Positions 5,235 to 12,291 of a stretch of 16,270 bases of DNA are shown piece after piece (the first letter of the stretch is position 1; the number at the start of each line of letters is the position of its first letter). The position numbers were made by a program, and so were the translations under genes. Location: assembly GCA_027451605.1 (NCBI GenBank), contig DAIDJA010000004.1:1-16270 (forward strand), written 5' to 3'. The notes under the pieces are model-generated. The model was not told where the DNA came from. It was given only the letters and a program-made list of their open reading frames with translations, and did no database searches. The stretch comes from Acidimicrobiales bacterium (GTDB taxonomy: Bacteria > Actinomycetota > Acidimicrobiia > Acidimicrobiales > JABEUL01).

Positions 5235-7733
5235 TTGCGCAAGTTTTGGTCTTGGTTGGGACTCAACCTAGGTAAATATGCAAATGTGGTAGGCGTAGTA
5301 GGACTGCTCGTCACATTAATTCTTGGAATCGGAATGGTGAAGTTAAAGTTCGTAACTTCAAATTCCTCGTATCTAAACTCAACGGATCTCGCCCAGCAGG
5401 AAAACACGAGCTATGAGAAAAATTTCGGCGGAGATCCGATGGTTGTAATGATTTCCGCCACAAAGGGGAACACAATTGACAATCTATTTACCGCTTCAAA
5501 TGTAAAGCAGATCCAAGGCGTGGAAGATAAATTATCTAAACTTCCTGAAGTATTTTCAGTCGCGAGTCCGCTCGATGCTCTGGAACTGACTCATAATTTA
5601 ATGAAAAGTCCTACGGGTAACCCGATTGACAGTCCTGCAGCTGGGATGCTTTTATACGCCTATCAACATGACCCGTCGCCTACGAGTCAAAAAGTTCGAC
5701 TTAACTATTTACTGAAATCCAGTGCCCAACTATCTTCAATACCTTCTTCGCAACAGGTTTTGTCAAATCCAAGATGGGTTCATATTCTTACCCATAATCC
5801 CGACGGTTCTCTTAGGACATCGTCAAGTTCATTCTTCCCCAATAATACGCATTCTAACATTTTGATCTTTCTAAAGGGTGGTTTGAGTATAGATCAGGAG
5901 GCTGCCGCAGCCAAAGTCGTCGAAAGTGTAACGGGTAATTTACACCTACAAAATGCCACAACTCTTACTACTGGGGTACCTGCCCTGTTAAATACAATAA
6001 ATAATTATTTAAAGGGTGGGATGTTAATTTTAAGCGCGATAGCAGGTTTAATAATGATTATTATCCTGATACTGCTATTTTCGGTTAGATGGCGCTTACT
6101 GCCGTTTATTGTGATCGCCATCGGTCTTGTATGGGCTTTCGGAATTGCCGGTTATTTTAGTATTCCGCTCACGCTTGCGTCAATTGCGGGTCTGCCTGTC
6201 TTAATGGGTGTCGGTTTGGATTACGCGATTCAGATGCACTCACGTATAGAAGAAGAGGTAGTTTTAGACAGATCTGAACATCCGATACAGGAAGCTTCAA
6301 GATCCCTGGGGCCTGCCTTGCTAATAGTGACTTTTGACGCTGTATTTGCATTTGCCGCACTATTGGTAGCAAAGGTTCCAATGATAAGGCAGTTCGGAGC
6401 CCTTTTGGTTGTGGGAATTATTGCAGTTTGCTTGGGAAGTATCATAGGTCCTCTTGCAATTTTAGGCATAAGAGAGTATAAGTCACCTACAAAAGGAAAG
6501 GACTTTTCCAAAGGAGTGTTGTCAAAGATCGTAGTATTCTTGGGCTCACTTCCAAAAAAGACGGCAGTTCCGTTTATGATTTTAAGTTTGATGGTGTTTT
6601 TTGCCGGGATCTATGCCGAAGGTAAGTTGGTGTTGCAGACGGATCCGATTAACTGGGTTAATCCTCATTCGAAAGCTATTCAGGGAATCCTCGCGTTGAA
6701 ATCCGGAACAGGGTCAAATGATCTTATGGGTGTTGATATTCATACAAATCAACCTTTTACCAATCAGGCTGTCAACTATGACATAAATTTGAGCAATTAT
6801 ATTCAGAGCAACTATTCCTCACAAGTATTTCGCGGAACGGGTATTGTCAATATTATTTATCTTTTCACTAATCAACCCGGAGAAAATCCTGTCAATCCTA
6901 CCGGAGGTGAAGTATTTCAGGCCTATGAACTTGCTCCCAAACCGATACAACATTTGTTGGTAGCAAACGGAGGAAAGAATTTAAGTATAATTTTTAGAGC
7001 TAAGACTGCTAATTTATCCGGACTCGCACCAATTGTAAGTACATTACAGGGTCCTCCGGTGGTGTCAACACCGGTGGGCATTACTGAAGCTCCGGGAGGG
7101 ATCGCAATTGTAGGGGTAGGTTTATTGGAAAATCTCAATTCATCCCGAGCTATTTTGACGTATCTTTCTGTGATCTTGGTGGGATTGTTTTTGACAATAC
7201 GACTACGCAGTTTGATAAGGGCGGTATTGTCACTGGTTCCCGTGATTATTGCCGTAGGCGCGGTTTCCATTGTTGCATATATTTTTAGTCTAAAGCTTTC
7301 CCCAATGACAGCCGTAGCCGGTCCGTTGGTGGTTGCAATTTGCACTGAATTTACTTCATTGATTCTTTTGAGATTCGTGGAAGAGCGCGGACGCGGGCGC
7401 ACTCCGCGGGAGGCAATGAATGTGACTTCGGCCAGATCGGGGAGGGCATTTATTGTTTCGGCTCTTACCGCGGTATCAGGTATTGCGGTTATGGCAACTT
7501 CATCGATGCCTTTACTCAGAGGGTTTGGGATAATTGTTGCTATGAACGTTGTTGTGGCCCTTCTATGCGCTTTGGTAATATTGCCGCCCATCCTTGTATT
7601 TGCAGAAGGTAAAGGGTATGTTACCAGGGGATTGATTAAAACTCCGAAATTAAAAGATACTGCGAATAAACTTTCAGATGATTTATCGATTAAGAATCCG
7701 ATTTTTGACCACTCAATTGCACGCCGTAATTGA
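5235..7733 (+). CDS. RND/MMPL-family membrane exporter
   Basis: This 832-aa inner-membrane protein has the duplicated RND layout. TM1 (about 15-35) and a large extracytoplasmic loop (36-260) lead to TM2-6 (262-411). TM7 (443-460), a second loop (461-637) and TM8-12 (638-790) complete the second half. The first half carries the proton-relay-type pair in TM4, GVGLDYA (D329, Y330). The equivalent position in TM10 reads AICTEFTS (E705, F706). RND/MMPL proteins use proton motive force to export lipids or hydrophobic compounds; the substrate here is unknown. The start is TTG at 5235, preceded by GGAG at 5226-5229. No in-frame ATG lies before TM1, and stops lie upstream. It stands alone between two long non-coding regions. 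It resembles actinobacterial HAE3/MMPL-like exporters more than AcrB, being too short for AcrB. Confidence 0.85.
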   Translation: MRKFWSWLGLNLGKYANVVGVVGLLVTLILGIGMVKLKFVTSNSSYLNSTDLAQQENTSYEKNFGGDPMVVMISATKGNTIDNLFTASNVKQIQGVEDKLSKLPEVFSVASPLDALELTHNLMKSPTGNPIDSPAAGMLLYAYQHDPSPTSQKVRLNYLLKSSAQLSSIPSSQQVLSNPRWVHILTHNPDGSLRTSSSSFFPNNTHSNILIFLKGGLSIDQEAAAAKVVESVTGNLHLQNATTLTTGVPALLNTINNYLKGGMLILSAIAGLIMIIILILLFSVRWRLLPFIVIAIGLVWAFGIAGYFSIPLTLASIAGLPVLMGVGLDYAIQMHSRIEEEVVLDRSEHPIQEASRSLGPALLIVTFDAVFAFAALLVAKVPMIRQFGALLVVGIIAVCLGSIIGPLAILGIREYKSPTKGKDFSKGVLSKIVVFLGSLPKKTAVPFMILSLMVFFAGIYAEGKLVLQTDPINWVNPHSKAIQGILALKSGTGSNDLMGVDIHTNQPFTNQAVNYDINLSNYIQSNYSSQVFRGTGIVNIIYLFTNQPGENPVNPTGGEVFQAYELAPKPIQHLLVANGGKNLSIIFRAKTANLSGLAPIVSTLQGPPVVSTPVGITEAPGGIAIVGVGLLENLNSSRAILTYLSVILVGLFLTIRLRSLIRAVLSLVPVIIAVGAVSIVAYIFSLKLSPMTAVAGPLVVAICTEFTSLILLRFVEERGRGRTPREAMNVTSARSGRAFIVSALTAVSGIAVMATSSMPLLRGFGIIVAMNVVVALLCALVILPPILVFAEGKGYVTRGLIKTPKLKDTANKLSDDLSIKNPIFDHSIARRN

Positions 7734-7761
7734 TTTCAATAGCCTTTTAAATTTAAGAAAA

Positions 7762-7857
7762 ATTTAACTAGGTTAAATCAAAGAGCAGATTTTGGCTAAG
7801 GATGGACGCCTTGGAAGTTCAATGCACCGGGAAAATACTGATGTCGCATTTGCTCTT
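7762..7857 (+). ncRNA. candidate structured RNA element (unknown)
   Basis: Three nested or adjacent stems can be drawn. ATTTAAC-TAG-GTTAAAT (7762-7778) is a perfect 7-bp repeat. AAGAGCAGAT (7781-7790) pairs with ATTTGCTCTT (7848-7857) for 10 bp with one G-U. Inside it, CTAAGG (7796-7801) pairs with CCTTGG (7809-7814). It lies 28 bases after the exporter stop. It could be a 3'-UTR structure, a small RNA or a leader element of the next gene. I do not recognise a known riboswitch. Confidence 0.25.
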
Positions 7858-8153
7858 CGATAATGAATGCATTTCAAATTTATTTATCATTCGATGAACC
7901 GATAAACGGAAGAAAATCCGCAACACGTGAATAAGTCGGCGGAACTTTGGCTGATTTAATTAGATTCTGCCTTAGCCTATTGCGTCTCGCGTGAAGGCTC
8001 TAAGATTCACCAAAAAGATAACTCCAAAGTTATGACTCTATCGCTTAGAATTTTAAAGTCAAATTATTAGGTTCGTTGGCAATCGTTTGTCCCGATACTT
8101 CATTTTGACTGGTGATCACTAATATCGAACCTAGTGAAAATATTGTTACAGAT

Positions 8154-8181
8154 GGTGGTATTTGAAGCTATAAATACCACC
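8154..8181. repeat. 10-bp perfect inverted repeat
   Basis: GGTGGTATTT (8154-8163) and AAATACCACC (8172-8181) are perfectly complementary around an 8-base loop. No T-tract follows on either strand, which argues against an intrinsic terminator. It ends ten bases before the first copy of the direct repeat. Confidence 0.6.
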
Positions 8182-8191
8182 GATAAAGAAT

Positions 8192-8277
8192 TCAATATAT
8201 TTTTGAAACTAAATAAGATCACGATAAGTGAGGCAATGCTTACACCATGTTGTCTGGTCAATATTTTTTGAAACTAA
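8192..8277. repeat. pair of ~20-bp direct repeats upstream of the lipase gene
   Basis: Copies at 8192-8212 and 8258-8277 share TCAATAT and TTTTTGAAACTAA and differ by one inserted A. Their starts are 66 bp apart, roughly six helical turns. Each copy is preceded within about a dozen bases by a small inverted repeat. They may be paired regulator-binding sites. Confidence 0.5.
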
Positions 8278-8510
8278 TCCGACGGCTGATCGAACGATTA
8301 AGCAGGGAAAATATCAATAAGTGGTAGGCTAATCACTATGTGGGGTCGTTTACCTATTGGAATATCCGTGTTTTTAGTTTAAATTATTATTAATAAATTT
8401 GTTTAGCTTATTGTGTTGACGTTTGCTCACAAAGTGGAGTTGGTCGGGTAGGCGCTTAATTAAATTATTTGGAAAGAGTTGAACATAACTGAAAGGTGGA
8501 ATTGAGATAA

Positions 8511-9455
8511 ATGAAATTCATATCAGGAAAATATTTGATTCGAGTTTCGGCCGTAGTAGCGGCTTTGTTGGTAGCGTTGTTTACCGCAGGTGCTGCTCAG
8601 GCGGGATTTCCATGGAGTAGCAGTACATATCCCGTCGGGAATATCTTTACGGCGGCAAGTGCATTTTTTACTCCAGACACCCCGCCCCCCGGAGCAAATC
8701 TTTCCAACTGCAAGCTAACTTCACAGCACCCCTATCCCGTTGTCATGGTAAATGCAACCTTTGCGAACGAACACGATAACTGGGTTTATCTGGCACCCAA
8801 ATTAGCCAATGCGGGCTATTGTGTTTATACTTTTAACTACGGAGTGACATTTTCGCAAAATATTACATCAATCGGAGATATTCCAACATCTGCCCAAGAG
8901 TTGTCAAATGAAGTCAACTATGTTTTAAGTATTACCGGTGCGTCTAAGGTAGATTTGGTAGGCCACTCACAGGGTGGTATGATGCCGAACTACTATATTA
9001 AATTTCTGGGGGGAGCCAGTAAAGTCGCTACCTTCGTCGGTTTAGCACCATCAAACCATGGAACCACTTTAGATGGGCTAACTAGTTTGGGTAACGCTCT
9101 GGGTCTTCTCGTTGGAGCCAATAGTCTTTTCAGTGATCTGTCGATGCCGGCTTTGGCTCAACAAGAAGTTAATTCTCCTTTTGAAACCAATCTCTTTGCA
9201 TCAGGCGATACAGTACCCGGTCCGCGATATGTTGTTATCGAAACCAGATACGATGAGGTTGTCACTCCATATACAAATGCATTTTTGAATGGTGCAACAA
9301 ATATTTTGATACAGAATCAGTGTCCGTGGGATTTTGTGGGTCATATTGGCATGGCCTTTGACGGAGTGGTTGCTCAGGACGTATTGAATCAGCTCGGCAA
9401 TAATCCGTCTCAATGGTTTCAACCTTCGTGTTGGTCAACCGGGCCTTGGTTTTGA
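8511..9455 (+). CDS. secreted triacylglycerol lipase / esterase (alpha/beta hydrolase)
   Basis: The 314-aa protein begins with a clear Sec signal peptide: KYLIR, a hydrophobic core at 13-27 and cleavage after AQA (29-31). The mature part is a lipase class 2-like alpha/beta hydrolase that should cleave acyl-glycerols or other esters outside the cell. The nucleophile elbow is GHSQGG (151-156, Ser153). Likely acid and base are Asp248 (ETRYDEVVTPY) and His278 (DFVGHIGM). The family's early strand PVVMVNATFANEHDNW (76-91) supplies the oxyanion region. Four cysteines (67, 104, 271, 307) could form two disulfides, in keeping with export. AAAGGTGGA at 8492-8500 is the ribosome binding site for the ATG at 8511. 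It ends 10 bp from the convergent gene at 9466. It resembles secreted lipases of other Actinobacteria; exact substrate unknown. Confidence 0.85.
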   Translation: MKFISGKYLIRVSAVVAALLVALFTAGAAQAGFPWSSSTYPVGNIFTAASAFFTPDTPPPGANLSNCKLTSQHPYPVVMVNATFANEHDNWVYLAPKLANAGYCVYTFNYGVTFSQNITSIGDIPTSAQELSNEVNYVLSITGASKVDLVGHSQGGMMPNYYIKFLGGASKVATFVGLAPSNHGTTLDGLTSLGNALGLLVGANSLFSDLSMPALAQQEVNSPFETNLFASGDTVPGPRYVVIETRYDEVVTPYTNAFLNGATNILIQNQCPWDFVGHIGMAFDGVVAQDVLNQLGNNPSQWFQPSCWSTGPWF

Positions 9456-9465
9456 TATCCAAGTT

Positions 9466-11040
9466 TTAGATCGTTGGCCAGTATGTTGGAATTGTTCCCG
9501 GAGAGCCGTTTGGCTGAACCAAGCCTGGTCTGGACCCGAGGTCTTGGAGCATCTTACTGAAGTTGATGCCTAAGGCTGTTGAATTTGACCCGTTGTATTC
9601 TGATTTGGCGGCTGCAAAGCCGCCAAAATCAGTTAGGCTCGCCCATCCGGTTTCCATGCAAGTCAGCGCATCGTGAACAGTGCCAATAACTGAATTTGAC
9701 GTAACTTGTTCGCCAATAGTTACATTCGGAGAAACATTCTCGGCGAGATAAACAATGTAGCCTTGCGCTATTCCGGAGGTTAATTTATAAGCTATAAATA
9801 CTCCGCTTGGCCAACCGCTGGAATATACGTTTACGACAATACCTGCACCGATTGCATAGATTGGTCCTGAACCGCAGTAGTCTACCCCCTGATCAATTTC
9901 CTGGGGAACCAACGATGTCACATCCCTGAATGGATTCAAATACGTGCTTCTTGGAGACCAGTCAAAAACTGCCCAATAACCATTCGTTTGTGGGTCGACT
10001 TCAATAGATGAAGCCAAGGAACCCGAAGGCATGGCATTATTTAAGGAACCGTAGTTGATTGCATCACCGAACGCCTCGACTTCACCGTTGGCCGATAAGA
10101 TCCAATATCCCGAAGCGTTCGGCAAGCTGGTTATAGATACTGTTGAGTTCCCGTTATACGCTTGAGGTGGGCTTGATAAATTTGGAGCGTTATAAGAATA
10201 AACTTGTCCTTGGGAGGTCAGGATCCAGTAACCGCCCGTTTTTTGGTCCACTGACATTGAAGTTGCGACAACGGGTGCCGTCGTATAATAGGGCAACTGC
10301 AATGAACTTTCGACTTTAGCACCGCAAAATCCGTCAACTTCCCCATTTGCCCGAAGGACATAATATCCGTTGGTTGAATTAATATCGGATTTATTTGAGT
10401 AGATTCCGATAGCAGCCGGATATTGACCCCAACCCCCGGTCGGAATATTTGGAGAGCCGCACTTTGGAGCATTGCCGAAATTGTATACGGTTCCAAAAGA
10501 TGTTACAACCCAGTATCCATTTCCATTGGAGTCAACCGCTATCCCCGTTGCAGTGTCGCCCATTGGAAGATTTGGAGTCGATCCGTAATTTTGAAAGTCA
10601 AAAGTCTCTACTTGTCCATTTTCACGTAATATTACATATCCGAAACCGGTTGGCGAATCTGAAATCGATACTACGGCACTTGTGGATTGAGATTGTACGG
10701 GATAACCCACCGAGGGGGCATTAAATCCTACCAATGACTTCACTGCGCCATTGTTAAATACGGGACTGATCGGATCGGAAGTGGAAACAGAAGTTGAGAC
10801 TGGTGAGGTTGAAGTTGAAGTTTGTTTTTTAGCCACTGAGGTTTCGGTTGTTGCAGATAGCTTTTCAATTTGATGTTTATGGGTACTCTGCTGGGTTGAT
10901 TTTATGTTATAGATTGAAACCATAATGATAATGGCAACAGCAACAAAGATTCCCAGAAGGATCAATGTTTTTGATCTATATGCAGTTATATTTTTTATAT
11001 TAGATTTTCTTAGATGCTGGCTTTTTCTTTTATGACTCAT
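9466..11040 (-). CDS. membrane-anchored GYW-repeat protein with degenerate M23-like domain
   Basis: The 524-aa protein has a basic N-terminus, one TM helix (about 24-44) and a Ser/Thr-rich linker (50-95). Five repeats of the form G-Y-[WVY]-x-[LV]-x(3)-G-x-V-x(2)-[FY] follow, beginning near residues 134, 175, 225, 270 and 311, with a partial sixth at 354 (GYWAVFDW). They are probably beta-propeller-like blades. The C-terminal part (378-470) resembles an M23/LytM fold: DQGVDY (383-388), GPIYAIGAGIV (392-402), YIVYLAENVSPNVTIGEQV (428-446), VIGTV (451-455) and ETGWA (463-467). The metal ligands expected of M23 (HxGxD, YAHL, HLH) are absent, so it is unlikely to be a peptidase. It may instead bind cell wall or glycan. 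I recall the DQGVDY...ETGWA pattern as a conserved actinobacterial variety. The ATG is the first start after an in-frame stop; its SD is weak. Topology predicts the repeats outside the cell. Confidence 0.75.
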   Translation of the reverse strand: MSHKRKSQHLRKSNIKNITAYRSKTLILLGIFVAVAIIIMVSIYNIKSTQQSTHKHQIEKLSATTETSVAKKQTSTSTSPVSTSVSTSDPISPVFNNGAVKSLVGFNAPSVGYPVQSQSTSAVVSISDSPTGFGYVILRENGQVETFDFQNYGSTPNLPMGDTATGIAVDSNGNGYWVVTSFGTVYNFGNAPKCGSPNIPTGGWGQYPAAIGIYSNKSDINSTNGYYVLRANGEVDGFCGAKVESSLQLPYYTTAPVVATSMSVDQKTGGYWILTSQGQVYSYNAPNLSSPPQAYNGNSTVSITSLPNASGYWILSANGEVEAFGDAINYGSLNNAMPSGSLASSIEVDPQTNGYWAVFDWSPRSTYLNPFRDVTSLVPQEIDQGVDYCGSGPIYAIGAGIVVNVYSSGWPSGVFIAYKLTSGIAQGYIVYLAENVSPNVTIGEQVTSNSVIGTVHDALTCMETGWASLTDFGGFAAAKSEYNGSNSTALGINFSKMLQDLGSRPGLVQPNGSPGTIPTYWPTI

Positions 11041-11117
11041 CGGCTATTACGCGACTTTCAATGATGAAGTGCGACACTCCTAAAGTGAGAATTTGCTTTT
11101 GTTTACCTCGTAGTTGG

Positions 11118-11127
11118 ATTCGCGAAT
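11118..11127. promoter_or_regulatory. 10-bp palindrome upstream of the repeat protein
   Basis: ATTCGCGAAT is a perfect palindrome 78-87 bp before the start of the gene at 11040. It could be a regulator site, but no good promoter could be placed around it. Chance occurrence is possible. Confidence 0.25.
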
Positions 11128-11227
11128 ACAAAAAAACAGATTTTAAATAAATATAGTACTTTTGGATTCTTCAGGAAGTATATTTAACTTTTTGACTAAA
11201 GAATGTTTGGGATACAACCAAGGTGTT

Positions 11228-12109
11228 TCAGGAAGTGTATGACGTCCAGGATACCCCATTCCACCAGCGATATTGGGCCTGCTTATATGGGTCCACATAC
11301 CAAGCAGGCGGGAATTGTGAAGCTTGTGGAAGTGTCTTTGAAATATTATTTGGGTGGTTGGTCGCTTCGGGTGTTTCAATCTTCGCGGACTTTTCTGAAT
11401 CCAAGTTGTCTAAATTAAGGGCGGGGTCATGGTTCAAATATGGGCTTTGTCCTTGAGGCACTTTCCCGTCACCGGGGATCGGGGGAATCATGTTGGCTTT
11501 TATAAGTGGCTTAGATGCCTGGTGCTCTTTTATAGAGGATTCCCACTTGGAAATCAGGCTTGCCCTATTATTGGTCATGTCTGCAATTGCCATCTCTACG
11601 TACGTTGTAAAAAGTTTCGCATCGCCGTAACTTACCCCTATCGATTTCGATGAGGTTTCGGCGAAAAATGTAACTGTTTTAGACATTGGGTCGTCTTCGT
11701 AATCTACCAATTTGGCAAGTTGAAGAGTCTTGGAATAGCGATTACCCTTAAAAATGATCCTTTGGTTGGTTATAACTACCGTGCCACTGTCAACAACCGT
11801 TAAGATATCCTGTCTGGGTTTGGTTTGTGTTGCATAGAAGGCACCCATGTGAATCGGAACTTTTCCGACATGAACGGTGGGGCCGCCGTAAGCACCGACT
11901 CGGTGCATTGGAGCACGTCTCGGTTCGATTAAATCCGCTCCTCTCAGTCGATAGTATTGTGCCTCACCATTTTTAAGGATAACATCAGTGGAATCAGTTG
12001 AGGGTTTATACGTCTTTACTATGTTAAGCATGTCCTCCATTTGCTGTTCGACTTCTTCCCACTTAACTTCTAATTTTTCCTCTTTTTTATCTTTGTGATG
12101 TTCAAGCAT
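11228..12109 (-). CDS. PH-like domain protein with C-terminal DUF2510 tail
   Basis: The 293-aa protein has no signal peptide or clear TM helix. It begins with a charged helical stretch (1-35). Residues 105-180 look like a bacterial PH/GRAM-type beta barrel: GTVVITNQRIIFKGNRYSKT (109-128), LVDYEDD (134-140), VTFFAE (146-151). A Pro/Asn-rich linker (200-262) leads to a DUF2510 motif, PPAWYVDPYKQAQYRWWNG (267-285), then VSWTSYTS to the end. DUF2510 is a short tail common in actinobacterial membrane-associated proteins; it usually sits beside other domains and its role is unsettled. The function is unknown, perhaps membrane- or envelope-associated. The ATG is supported by AAGAGGT at 12119-12125. 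It reads in the same direction as the gene at 9466-11040, with 187 bp between them. Confidence 0.7.
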   Translation of the reverse strand: MLEHHKDKKEEKLEVKWEEVEQQMEDMLNIVKTYKPSTDSTDVILKNGEAQYYRLRGADLIEPRRAPMHRVGAYGGPTVHVGKVPIHMGAFYATQTKPRQDILTVVDSGTVVITNQRIIFKGNRYSKTLQLAKLVDYEDDPMSKTVTFFAETSSKSIGVSYGDAKLFTTYVEMAIADMTNNRASLISKWESSIKEHQASKPLIKANMIPPIPGDGKVPQGQSPYLNHDPALNLDNLDSEKSAKIETPEATNHPNNISKTLPQASQFPPAWYVDPYKQAQYRWWNGVSWTSYTS

Positions 12110-12144
12110 TTAATTCATACCTCTTAAAGCTTCTCTCTGGCTTT

Positions 12145-12168
12145 TAACTAACTAACTAACTAACTAAC
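12145..12168. repeat. tetranucleotide tandem repeat (TAAC)6
   Basis: Six uninterrupted copies of TAAC (GTTA on the gene's strand) lie 36-59 bp upstream of the start codon of the PH/DUF2510 gene. Short tandem repeats of this kind change copy number by strand slippage and can alter promoter spacing or leader structure. Confidence 0.8.
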
Positions 12169-12248
12169 TTACCTTAAATAGTATCACCACACTGTTTAAA
12201 AATTTAGATAGAGACCATGAGAACCTACGGCTGTGAAACATTCATGTT

Positions 12249-12276
12249 GTTATAGCTTTAAATATCTCCCTTACAA
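12249..12276 (-). promoter_or_regulatory. candidate promoter of the PH/DUF2510 gene
   Basis: On the - strand TTGTAA (12276-12271), 16 bases, TATAAC (12254-12249). Transcription from it would include the (GTTA)6 tract in a leader of about 130 bases. A second possibility nearer the gene is an extended -10, TGATACTAT, just upstream of the tract. Confidence 0.35.
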
Positions 12277-12291
12277 TCCAAACCGGAAAAG

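Larger units (their letters stand above)
7734..8510. other. 777-bp non-coding region between exporter and lipase
   Basis: No open reading frame worth calling on either strand. Besides the candidate RNA at its left end it contains ATAACT-CCAA-AGTTAT (8018-8033), the palindrome GTGATCAC (8112-8119), a 10-bp hairpin (8154-8181) and two copies of an ATTTTTTGAAACTAA-like element. The TTGACG at 8416-8421 has no matching -10 at a normal distance. The lipase leader is probably long. Confidence 0.5.

Noticed and set aside
6923..7591. 222-codon open frame antisense to the exporter
   Set aside because: It lies wholly within the well-supported RND gene, has no SD, and its composition (Thr/Ala/Ile-rich) is what the complement of a membrane protein gives.
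7795..7830. Resemblance to the 5' end of 23S rRNA (GGATGGACGCCTTGG)
   Set aside because: The match stops after about 15 bases and the following conserved 23S sequence is absent; chance or an unrelated hairpin.
7802..7897. 31-codon frame beginning ATGGACGCCTTGG
   Set aside because: Its only purine-rich SD-like stretch touches the ATG directly, and it overlaps stems of the candidate RNA; no evidence of coding.
8416..8444. TTGACG as lipase promoter
   Set aside because: No acceptable -10 hexamer 16-18 bases downstream.
11143..11653. Several short + strand frames opposite the PH/DUF2510 gene
   Set aside because: They overlap each other and the DUF2510 motif on the other strand; no SD or recognisable domain.
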